A stretch of DNA of 64,000 bases from Strigamia acuminata (Eukaryota; Arthropoda; Chilopoda; Geophilomorpha; Linotaeniidae): positions 13,323,060 to 13,387,059 of the forward strand of contig OX442314.1 of assembly GCA_949358305.1 (NCBI GenBank). Direction: 5' to 3'. The notes beneath the pieces were generated by a model. The model did no database searches. It was not told where the DNA came from and worked only from the letters and a program-made list of their open reading frames with translations. A program made the position numbers and the translations under genes. This document shows positions 54,958-64,000 of the stretch, one piece after another. Numbering within the stretch: the first letter of the stretch is position 1; every line of letters starts with the position of its first letter.

Positions 54958-56398
54958 GTGGCACTTGCACTTGTCAGGTTAGGCTTGGTTAGGAATTCGG
55001 ATGCTACGCTATTTTTCCAATTCAACAAAATCAGATCTCCTCTGCTGGATAGTATTTGTTAATCCTGAAATTGTTGGTTTCTATCTTGAATTATGTAGTA
55101 CTGTTTTTATTCCTCAATACATATTACTGAGTACTTTTTGACAACACTACATTTGTTTCAATTCATTGTTGAGCATTTACGTAATTCCTGTCCTTGTATA
55201 AACTGGTTTTGTATTAAATACAGTTAATGGATATGTTTTATCCCGTTGCAGTTTATCATTTATCCTTTATTATTTGTTAGGTATTTTATCCTTGGTCTAG
55301 TTTTTATTAATCCATTTGATTAAACGAATGTCGTAATATGAAAACAGAAACAGAAACAAACCTGGTTTAATCTGCTGGATCCTGGAACTCTAGGAGTTTA
55401 ACATTATTATCAGAATTATAGGTAACGAACCCTGGGGTTCAGCAGGAAATTTTATGTGATGAATATTAGTAATATATAGAGCGGAAGCGAGATAGTTGAG
55501 TGGTATGCTTGTCAGGGTTAAACCGGAAGCACCAATCCATTACACAATTTATTAACACATTACAACCAGGTGCACCAGGTGGCACATGTAACTTACAAAG
55601 TGTAATCATAAAATATCACAATATTACGCCTGCAAAAGGCTCCAGACCGCCTAAAGGTCTGAGATGAGAAGCAGTGGTCTGGGATATTGTGGTCGTTCGG
55701 TAAAATGAACTTTTTACCAAATGAATACCTGTGGCTTAAGTTTTATTACTTGTCCAAATGTGACCGGTTTCCGGTTTCCTGATAGAAGAAGGAGAACCTC
55801 GAGCTGTGTATGAAAATTCTTTGGAGGAAGATGAAGAAGAAGAAATTCCTTGGAGGCAATACTTGTACTCATAAGAGAATAATGTGTATACTCTGGCTCA
55901 TCGTAAGAGGCGGACCAGTTCCTATTGGCCGAGCCATTTTACTGGTGTAGGTATACATAAAAATAGGCCAAAATACATGTTGAGTGCTTGCCAGACAAAA
56001 CAATCAACCATAAAATTCAAAAATTGCTTGCTTTCCCGACAAAGCAACCAAGAAACTGAACGAACTGAACAAACATGTATTTTGAAAAAGTAACAGCATA
56101 AAACAGTGCTTTAAGACTTTTTAAAACATTTCATTAAAGTCAATTTACATCACTTCAACCATCTACAATAATCAAACAAATTCAAAACACAACAAAACTA
56201 CATTTCTTGGTGGTAGTATAAAGGCAACAGTTAGGAGTAAACAGGCTCGGCCAATAGGAACTGGTCCGCCACTTACTATGAGAATGTTATTTGTGTCTTA
56301 TATTTGTGTGTTCTTATTATTATTAGGCCTAAAGGTTTATTTATATATATGGAAAAGAAAAGGGGGTTTTCTTTAGATTTAAGGGGGGGGGGGGAAGA
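54958..56398. repeat. Duplicated spacer Z (second copy) and LTR-element tail
   Basis: 54958-55775 repeats 48836-49680. From about 55780 the LTR-element tail follows (EEGEPRAVYENSLEEDEEEE, stop), interrupted at 55880-56275 by sequence bearing an inverted pair (CGTAAGAGGCGGACCAGTTC near 55903 and its near-inverse near 56257), probably another small insertion of about 380 bp. It ends with a G-rich purine tract at 56381-56398. No gene supported. Confidence 0.5.
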
Positions 56399-56682
56399 TG
56401 TGACATTTGATTTTTAAAATTATAACATTTTTACGTAATAATTTTGTCATAGTACCTCGGTGTTAAATTATGTCACTTGAAGAGTGTTTATTTTTAGTTA
56501 CAATATATTATCTGAAGTGTTTAAGTAACAGTACAGCATGTGTCATTGTATTGTTTCTTTGTTTTAACAGTTTACTTTTATTATCTAAACGTTGTGATTG
56601 TACAGTTACCTTTTTGTTCTGGTCAAGTAAAGATCAAACAGTATTTGTGCCCAAAAGAGACTTAATATTGGTTCTCATCACA
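56399..56682 (+). repeat. LTR (284 bp) ending 155 bases before R6
   Basis: Second copy of the LTR at 51253-51538, starting TGTGACATTTG after a G-run and ending CTCATCACA. It was evidently duplicated along with the R5/R6 unit rather than inserted twice, because flanks on both sides match. Confidence 0.65.
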
Positions 56683-56813
56683 TTATTTCATTAAAAAAAA
56701 TTTTTTTTGCATTCTGAAAAGCATTAACCTTTGGCTTGATAACTCTGTTTTGCAATAGAGAGCAGCAGTTGACAAGCATCTAATTTCTACTCCCAAGTTT
56801 CATATCAAATAAA

Positions 56814-56821
56814 TGACGTCA
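56814..56821. promoter_or_regulatory. CRE-like site TGACGTCA before R6
   Basis: Perfect palindrome 23 bases before the R6 ATG; same spacing as in R3. The sister gene R5 has lost it (AAATGTCGTTGTGAC). Confidence 0.4.
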
Positions 56822-56836
56822 TTATTTGTGACAATC

Positions 56837-58248
56837 ATGGAGGCATTAAGTTTTGACTATCTTCAACAATTGTTAGAAGAACACTGGGCTTTATTCAAAT
56901 TAGTAGTCGTTGCTGTTAGTGAGTATTTCAAAAATCGCTTGATCAAAGTGATTGAGTTTCATTTCTGTTTGTAGGTGCCATAGTCATTCCAATTGTGGTA
57001 AGGAAATGGCTTAACGGCGGTTGGTGTTACAGCACAGTCAAGTTATCTGGAAAAACCGTGATCGTCACTGGAGCTAACACCGGAATCGGGAAAGAAACGG
57101 CTCGAGATTTATTTCGACGAGGTCGAGTTAACTTCAACCCAGAACTACACAGAGAAACCATAATGAATTCTGTTTGCTGTAGGGGCAAGAGTTATTTTAG
57201 CATGTCGAGATTTGGATAAAGCAACTCGGGCTGCACGGGAGATTGAATCGACGAGTCCAAAGTCACAAGGTGAATTGCTTGTTCGTCACCTTGACCTCGC
57301 GAGCCTCGACTCCGTTTATGAATTTGCTAAAGATATCCTAATTGAAGAGGCTAGAATCGACATTTTAATCAACAATGCAGGTGCTGCAGAGTCGGATGAA
57401 TAAGTGAAATCATAAGCTTAAAATTAGTTTTTAGGTCTTTTGTCGGGCCAAAAAAAAACGTTTGATGGTTTTGATTTGGTTTTTGGAACAAACCATCTCG
57501 GCCATTTTCTACTCACAAATTTATTGCTGGAGAAAATTAAAGACTCCGCGCCCTCTAGAATAATTAACGTATCATCGAATGCACATGAATGTAATTACAT
57601 TTTAAATCAAACAAGTGCTTTCAAAATTATAGAAAATGTCTTTTTTAAAATAGTCGGAAAAATGCATTGGGACGATTTAAATTTGACTGATAAAGGAGTC
57701 TACACGGTACTTTCAGCTTATTGTCAAAGTAAATTGGCAAATGTGTTGTTTACTAAAGAGTTAGCAAGCAGATTGGCAGGTACAGTATAAAAAGAATGAT
57801 AATAAAGATTTGTAAATTCATTGATTACCTTAGATACCGGTGTGACCGTATATTCGTTGCATCCTGGGGCTGTTGGTACTGAAGTTTGGCGTTATATGCC
57901 TGAATTTCTCCCCAAGATTTTGATTGTTCTGTGGGATGTGCTCAGACCACTGTGCGTAAAGACACCGGTGCAGGGTGCACAAACCACAATTTATTGCGCC
58001 GTATCTGAAAAAGTTGCAAATGAAACGGGATTACATTACAGGTAAAATAATTTTTGAATTTTATTCCACATCTAACAGGTGAATTTCGGCTTTTTATTAG
58101 TGATTGCGTTGTAACGAAGCCTTGTAAAGCAGCCATGAATAAAGAAGATGCCACAAAACTGTGGGTAATGAGTGCAGAAATGGTTAAATTAGATAACACA
58201 CTTAATAAATTGGAGAGTGCAATGAAAATGAATAAATTAAAGAAATAG
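56837..58248 (+). CDS. R6: membrane-anchored short-chain dehydrogenase, 354 aa
   Basis: Exons 56837-56918, 56975-57121, 57183-57380, 57435-57590, 57654-57779, 57834-58041 and 58101-58248 give 354 residues. Start [17 protein letters not shown]; anchor, [21 protein letters not shown] and AYCQSK are all present. It shares with R5 the altered exon 6 ([21 protein letters not shown]) and the upstream LTR, so R5 and R6 are sister duplicates. The 63-bp intron 4 has no in-frame stop, so both spliced and unspliced forms would be open. A Cys (PLCVKTP) replaces the Tyr seen in R5. Confidence 0.88.
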
Positions 58249-59505
58249 ATAATGTTTGCAAAATTTTGAACTCAGATAATTATTGAGTTAGAAATAAAAA
58301 AACAAATTACCAAAGGACCCAAAGAACCCAAAAAACATACTATGAGACAGAAAGCACAGTTTATTTTGTTAGTAAATTGGACATTGCAATGAAATAAAAA
58401 TATAATCCCAAATATTTTAGCGTTAGATTAGAAATAAATAATCATAAGTACCATACTTGTCATTTGATTAAACCTATGTCGAAATATGAAAACACAAACA
58501 GAAACTAACCTGGTTCAATCTGCAGGATCCTGGAACTCCAGGAGTTTAACATTATTATCAGAATTATTGATAACGAATACTGGGGTTCAGCAGAAAATTT
58601 TATGTGATGAATGTTAGTAATATATCGAGAAAGTTGAGTGGTATGCGTGTCAGGGTTAAACCGGATGTACCAATCCATTACATAATTTATTAACACATTA
58701 CAACCAGGTGCACCAGGTGGCGCATGTACAAAGTTTAATCATAAAATATCACAGTATTATGCGTCTAAAAGGCTCCAGCCCCCCTAAAGGTCTGAGATGA
58801 GAACCAGTGGTCTGGAATATTGTGGCCGTTCGGTAAAATGAACTTTTTACCAAATGAATACCTGTGGCTTATGTTGTACAGTATATGTGACCGATCGCAG
58901 CGATTCAGTGCAAGCAATGAAAAATGGCAGGAGAAATTCATTGAATGATTGTGATTGATGGTTCAGCTTAAATAATAAAAGTTCTTGGCTCTTTGAACAA
59001 TTGGCTGCATGTGGTATTTTTTACAAAAGCTGATGAAGATAACAATTTCTCATAATACAATTAGTACAATGAAATCTTTCGTTTTCTTCCCAATCTATGT
59101 ATAATCCATGAGAAAAACATCAAATTTCCTCATTTGTACCCTGGCTGGTAACCCTGGTAACGATACCCTGGCGATGCAACAGGGCATAAAAGTAACCAAT
59201 GCAACGAAACAATACTACAACTCAAACATCAAGTTGAAATTGAAGAACACCACTCCCCTGTCTGTCTATGTCGTTTCCCTTTCGTAGCGCGGACCTCTAG
59301 AACAAATTACCCTCAGACATCCGTTTTCTTGTTCTGCACTCAAAACAATCAACAATCAACAATCAAAACTACTTTGAATATCCGGTTCTTATTATAATTT
59401 ACTCGTTTTGAATGCAAATCAATAAATAAATGAATAAACAAATAAACGTACCGGTATACATATCTGTGTAGGTATTACACCTTTTGTTACCAGAATTTCT
59501 TATCA
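58249..59505. other. Intergenic region with partial spacer Z copy
   Basis: 58360-58440 repeats the exon-7 tail fragment; 58500-58890 repeats part of spacer Z; 58900-58970 keeps a small piece of the debris found at 49865-49940. From 58970 to 59505 I see only unique non-coding sequence. Confidence 0.45.
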
Positions 59506-59509
59506 TAAG

Positions 59510-59539
59510 TTTATTTCTGGTCACGTGACCAGAAATAAA
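59510..59539. promoter_or_regulatory. 30-bp perfect palindrome centred on an E-box, upstream of R7
   Basis: TTTATTTCTGGTCAC is followed immediately by its exact inverse complement, giving 30 bp centred on CACGTG. It ends 51 bases before the R7 ATG at 59591. The symmetry goes far beyond the 6-8 bases a bHLH dimer needs, suggesting a composite dimer site or a cruciform-prone element. Confidence 0.55.
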
Positions 59540-59590
59540 TCTGTTTCCACTGATGAAGTCATAACATTCTGTGCTTAATGCTGGATCAGC

Positions 59591-61150
59591 ATGCAGCCAT
59601 TGAGCTCATTGATGCAGCTTAATCATATACAATTTTATTTACAAGAAAACTGGCCTCTGGTGGTATCCAGTTTACTGATTATTATAGGTATGTATCATAC
59701 GTAATTGAGTACAGATGCAATATAAGAAGCGTAGGCTTGAGCCTCGGTATTGCCAGGGCCACAAAAACGATTTGTCTCCCATTCTTTGTTTATAGCTAGT
59801 TTTATTCCTTCATAAGGTATTCCTATTAGTACATTTTATCTAAGGCGGTTTCTTCAAGGCCAAAGATGTACCAGTAAACGTCAGCTGGATGGAAAAACTA
59901 TTATAGTCACTGGTTCCAATATTGGAATTGGAAAAGAAGCTGCTCGAGATTTTTACAGACGAGGTTAATTCGTTAACTCAATGCGTTCTTGATGGGACAG
60001 AAAATCTAAATCCAGTCTATTACAGGAGGAAGAGTTATTCTAGCTTGCCGAAATATGGATAATGCCGCTGAGGCAGCCAGAGATATACAATCAACGACAA
60101 ATCACAATAAAGGAGAAGTGGTAATCCGCCATCTTGATCTTGCAAATTTCAATTCCATTCGTAAATTTGTTAAAGACATCCTAGCCACAGAAAGCCGGAT
60201 TGATATTTTAGTAAACAATGCTGGTAGTGTAAACTCATATTATTTAAGGGGCAGTGGTCTCTATTGCGCATCAGAATTCTTTTAATTGACTGCAAACCTA
60301 GAATTGATGCACAAAAGGGTCTCCATGATTCCCATGAATTAATTTACAGCATTAAAAACCTACACATTGTTGTGTTTTAGGCTGTTTTGCAGACCAAGAA
60401 TTGACGGATGATGGTTTTGATGTTGTTTTCCAGACAAATCACCTTGGACATTTTCTTTTAACAAATTTGCTATTGGAAAAAATCAAAGTTTCAGCTCCTT
60501 CCAGGATAGTTAATCTTTCATCTAGGGCTTACGAATGTAAACTCCATAATGGTTTAAAACTAGAAAAGTGTAATTTAAATAATGTTTGACTACACAGTTG
60601 GACAAATGCATTGGGATGATTTGAATCTAACCAAACCTGGCGCCTTCGGCCCATGGAAAGCTTACGGCCAGAGTAAATTAGCAAATATTTTGTTCACTAA
60701 GGAGTTGGCTCAAAGGTTAAAAGGTATAAGTTTAAAATATCAACAAATTATTGTCAATAACACTGAAATTATTCTAGGTACTGGTGTAACTGTATATGCT
60801 GTTCATCCTGGAGCTGTTCGTACGGACTTACTTGTAGGCCGTAACAATTCCAATTTTCTCCCTGTTTTAACGCATTGGCTAATATCTGCGGCGAAGATGA
60901 CACTGTTTAAAAGTGTCGAGCAAGGAGCTCAAACAACGATCCATTGTGGTGTTTGCGAAAAAGCAGAAAATCAAACGGGATTATTTTACTCGTAAATATA
61001 AAATTCTGAGTATTAAATACTTAATTTGTTTCATTATTTTAATTGTTCAGCGACTGCAAACCAGCAAAACCACAACAACACGCCAGAGATGAAACATCAG
61101 CCAAAATGTTGTGGGATTTGAGTGCAAAATTAGTTAATTTAAAAGATTAG
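59591..61150 (+). CDS. R7: divergent short-chain dehydrogenase (RDH-like), 345 aa
   Basis: Exons 59591-59687, 59817-59963, 60026-60223, 60381-60536, 60598-60723, 60778-60991 and 61051-61150 join in frame to about 345 residues. Exons 2-5 have the same lengths as in R3-R6 (147, 198, 156, 126), but the sequence has diverged widely. An in-frame ATG at 59612 is an alternative start and gives a length closer to R3. Anchor ([12 protein letters not shown]), [40 protein letters not shown] and AYGQSK are present; the end is [14 protein letters not shown]. Introns 3 and 1 are longer than in R3-R6. It represents an older branch of the cluster. Confidence 0.87.
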
Positions 61151-61770
61151 GCCTAATTATGTGCAGAATTAACAGGGATGTTGCCTTGACAACCACAGAT
61201 TGTTGTGAGTAGTCCAATGAATAAATACACTACAATTGTTTCCCATTCAAACAATAAAAAATTACTAGATGTAAAAATCCTATGGTTAATCGTCCTAGTA
61301 TTGACCAACCACATAGATAAATGAATCTCACATGTAAATTGTTTTAGTCGGTAAAATAAAAATACACTTTGTATTAGGAAATAAATTTTACCAATCTGTA
61401 GATGAACACAAATTGTTATTTGTCCATAGCAGTTGAAAATATAAAACTTTAAGTTTTACCAAAGCAACAAAGCTCTCAAATTAAAATATATTTTTGGACA
61501 ATGCAAGCACATTTATCTGCTATTTTGAGTAAGGAAACAATTACCTCGAATGATTTAAATGATTTCTTCATTGTGTAATATCCCAACCTGTGTCAGCGTA
61601 GGCGTAGAGCTACGGATTGATTCAAATTCATACTTTCCACAATTCAAATTTCACCCCGTCATTATCGACGGGCTGTCACTTGTCAGCTAGTGCAGACACA
61701 GCCAGAATTAAAAAAAGAAATGCAATTCCCCCAGCAAATAGTGAACATTTTAACATAAAAAGGTTTTTGA
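61151..61770. other. Intergenic region
   Basis: AT-rich, no frame or repeat that can be supported. Confidence 0.4.
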
Positions 61771-61774
61771 AAAG

Positions 61775-62002
61775 TTAGAACAATAACTTAACCTTAAGTG
61801 GCACGCAATGATGCAAGCTGGTGATAACAATTCTCCACAAAGTTGCAACATCATCAACCAAAACTCCAGTCTGCTCCTCAATCAAATGTGATCCATTAGA
61901 AAAAGAGGCGTCTTGATCTAACAACCTAACTTTCATCCATGTGGATATGCAATGCAACTTACCGTTTGCCAAAGTGATTATCAAATCAATTAAAAAAATC
62001 AA
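61775..62002 (-). CDS. Possible short coding exon, unknown
   Basis: A 75-codon minus-strand frame with a hydrophobic start (FLIDLIITLANG) and a polar, protein-like middle (DQDASFSNGSHLIEEQTG, VATLWRIVITSLHHC). Good donor-like GTAAGTTGC follows LANG at about 61960, so it may be two short exons. No homology recognised. Confidence 0.2.
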   Translation of the reverse strand: MIFLIDLIITLANGKLHCISTWMKVRLLDQDASFSNGSHLIEEQTGVLVDDVATLWRIVITSLHHCVPLKVKLLF

Positions 62003-62061
62003 AAAGTACTTTGCACGTTTTAAAAAAAATACCTTATAGATATTTGATACTATCTAATCTA

Positions 62062-62069
62062 TCACGTGA
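62062..62069. promoter_or_regulatory. E-box palindrome TCACGTGA before R8
   Basis: Same 8-mer as elsewhere in the cluster, 81 bases before the R8 ATG, extended by one base on each side (ATCACGTGAT). Confidence 0.45.
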
Positions 62070-62142
62070 TCATTTTATCGTGAATAAAACCAGTTGAATT
62101 CAGAATCGAGCACTAATTCAATGAAAACTTTAAACAACAAAC

Positions 62143-63883
62143 ATGGAGCTCGAAGACGTAGAGAATTTTTTAAAAGACAATTGGATTTGGTTGGTGGTTG
62201 CGCTGGTTATAGCAAGTAAGTGTTAACTTGATTTATTATATTATAACCATAGATTTGATGGTTTGTTTGGATTTATTTTAAGGTGTCATCATTGGTGTCA
62301 TTTTTCTTCGGAAAAAGATTAAGGGCCGCCGGTGTAGCAGTAAAGCAAGACTGGATGGCAAAACGGCCATTGTCACAGGTTCTAACATTGGAATGGGAAA
62401 AGAAACAGCTCGTGATTTTTACAAACGAGGTTAAGCAAAATTTTATCAAAATAGAGAAAAACAAAACAAAATTCAATTTATTGTAGGTGCACGAGTTATA
62501 TTGGCTTGTCGAAATATGGAAAGGGCGACTGAAGCTGCTCGAGACATACAAACAACCCCAAATACCAATTCCAACGGAACAGTCGTAATTCGTCAACTAG
62601 ATCTCACAGATTTGAGTTCCGTTCGTAAATTTGCTACAGATATCCTAACCACAGAATCTCGGATTGATATTTTAGTTAATAATGCTGGTAATGCATAGTG
62701 GAAGGTGATTCAGACTCCTAACAATAGGATAGAAGGAATCACAAAAGCACGGAAATGTGCTCAAGAGAGGATAGATAAGCCTAGTTTATGCTGTTTTTGC
62801 GGATATACATCTGCAGCTTGAAGGAGTGTGGATCAAATATACTTGCTCGAAAATCAAACATGGTGTATTTTTTTTATTTCCATGCTTGTAAACACGCTCT
62901 GAACATGCGCTGTAACATTCTCACATTCCCTCTGAGCTTACAGTTAAGCACTTTCTAACTTTTCTGATTCCTCCTAGAAAACAAATTCTCATTTTTTATT
63001 GTGAAAAATCATTCTGCAACAATAAAAATGAGTTGATATGATGTCAATTAATTGTCATTGTACAAAAAAAATGCTCAACAAATTTACAATTTATATGTTT
63101 AATCTCCCATTGTTGGTTAAGAAGTTACAACTTGAAAAACAATGTTGCAACAATGCAATAAAACAAGACCATCTAATTGGATTTGTCATGTGTCATGTCC
63201 AAATTCCTGCCAATCTACAGTATCATATAAACGATAAATTCCGTTATAAAAACCTAAAAATTGTTCTTTTTTCAGGCGTTGTAGTTGGCAAAAGTATAAC
63301 GGAAGATGGCTACGATATGACTTTCCAGACAAATCATCTTGGACCTTTTCTTTTAACAAATTTACTATTAGACAGAATCAAAGCTTCAGCTCCTTCGAGA
63401 ATAGTTAATGTTTCATCTGCAGCGTACCAATGTAAAAATTGAAATTCTCTAAGTTTCAAAAGACATACCAAAACGTTATTATTTCTGCAGTTTCACGTAT
63501 GTATTGGGATGATTTAAACCTAAACGAGGAAGGGGCCTATGGTTCATGGAAAGCTTACGGTCAAACAAAGCTAGCCAATATTTTATTCACAAAGGAGTTG
63601 GCTCAAAGATTACAAGGTATTGCAAGTTATTGTCTTTAAAAGTGTTCATCGTGTCATTTGCTGTCATTATTTTAGGCACAGGAGTAACTACATACACACT
63701 ACATCCTGGAGCAGTTCTTTCTGGAGTCAACCGATACGATTCCAATCTGGTCCCTACAATCTTTCATTGTTTCGTATATTTAGCCGAAGCATGCTTAATG
63801 AAAACTTCCGAACAAGGAGCTCAAACCCAAATTCATTGTGCCGTTTGCGAAAAAGCTGCACATCAAACAGGATTATACTACGA
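62143..63883 (+). CDS. R8: divergent short-chain dehydrogenase (RDH-like), last exon not assigned
   Basis: Exons 62143-62215, 62283-62429, 62487-62687, 63276-63431, 63491-63616 and 63676-63883. Start [14 protein letters not shown] followed by an anchor ([18 protein letters not shown]). TGSNIGMG has Met where the family has Ile; [26 protein letters not shown] (Pro for His), VNVSSAAY and AYGQTK (YxxxK) are present. The [12 protein letters not shown] loop differs from GTE in the others. Intron 3 is long (588 bp). The final short exon (SDCK-type end) could not be found with confidence before the window ends. Closest in style to R7. Confidence 0.82.
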
Positions 63884-64000
63884 GTAAATTCTCAATCAAA
63901 ATAATTAAAACAGCTAACGAATTCTTTACTGGTATGAGCAGATTTTAGGACGGTTGGGGCACCTAGACCAGAAAAAAAATTGCTTAGCATGCAATTTTTA

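Noticed and set aside
55490-55600. tRNA- or SINE-like segment (GAGTGGTATGCTTGTCAGGG)
   Set aside because: It does not fold into a cloverleaf by eye and lacks a clear A-box/B-box pair; it is part of the duplicated spacer Z.

Overview
The window is an AT-rich animal genome segment. Its genes have GT-AG introns of about 55-110 bp and single-gene transcripts, and it carries many eukaryotic transposons. Arrays of the 5-base repeat TTAGG, a Tc1-type transposon and a FLYWCH-MULE remnant fit an arthropod, possibly a crustacean. That is an inference and the species cannot be named from this sequence.

Two gene families fill the window and both have grown by tandem duplication. Family D (minus strand) encodes J-domain (DnaJ-type) proteins. 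Three are full length: 27908-23985 (1239 aa), 36264-31880 (1401 aa) and 43609-39191 (1395 aa). Each has a J domain, a TPR-like helical region, a central module of unknown function, and a C-terminal basic domain with an HYH motif. Three more (1844-255, 11803-10232, 23293-21605) are cut short in exon 3, and a fragment lies near 8.4-8.8 kb. Family R (plus strand) encodes membrane-anchored short-chain dehydrogenases resembling retinol dehydrogenases 11-14. All copies share one seven-exon plan with almost constant exon sizes. Copies at 44731, 47181, 51688, 56837 and 59591 read as intact, the copy at 62143 runs toward the right edge, and those at 28771 and 37811 are pseudogenes.

Layout: 0-24 kb is a mosaic of repeated blocks (truncated D genes, remnants of a UDP-glycosyltransferase-like first exon, and an unassigned block G with small membrane ORFs). 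It is interrupted by a complete 6.9 kb LTR retroelement (14192-21104) whose only long ORF (1430 aa) shows no pol domains. From 24 to 46 kb, D and R genes alternate head to head (D4/R1, D5/R2, D6/R3), so a divergent pair seems to have been copied as a unit; a TCACGTGA E-box lies between the partners each time. From 46 to 64 kb five more R copies follow, separated by LTR, Tc1 and MULE debris and a 21-bp minisatellite.

J proteins are Hsp70 co-chaperones and the R proteins are likely NAD(P)-dependent retinoid, steroid or lipid carbonyl enzymes of the ER or mitochondria. Why the two families are amplified together is unknown. Shared E-box and CRE-like sites suggest a common stress or metabolic regulator, but this is inference. 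Exon coordinates were worked out by hand from splice signals and conserved exon lengths; no search or alignment program was run.
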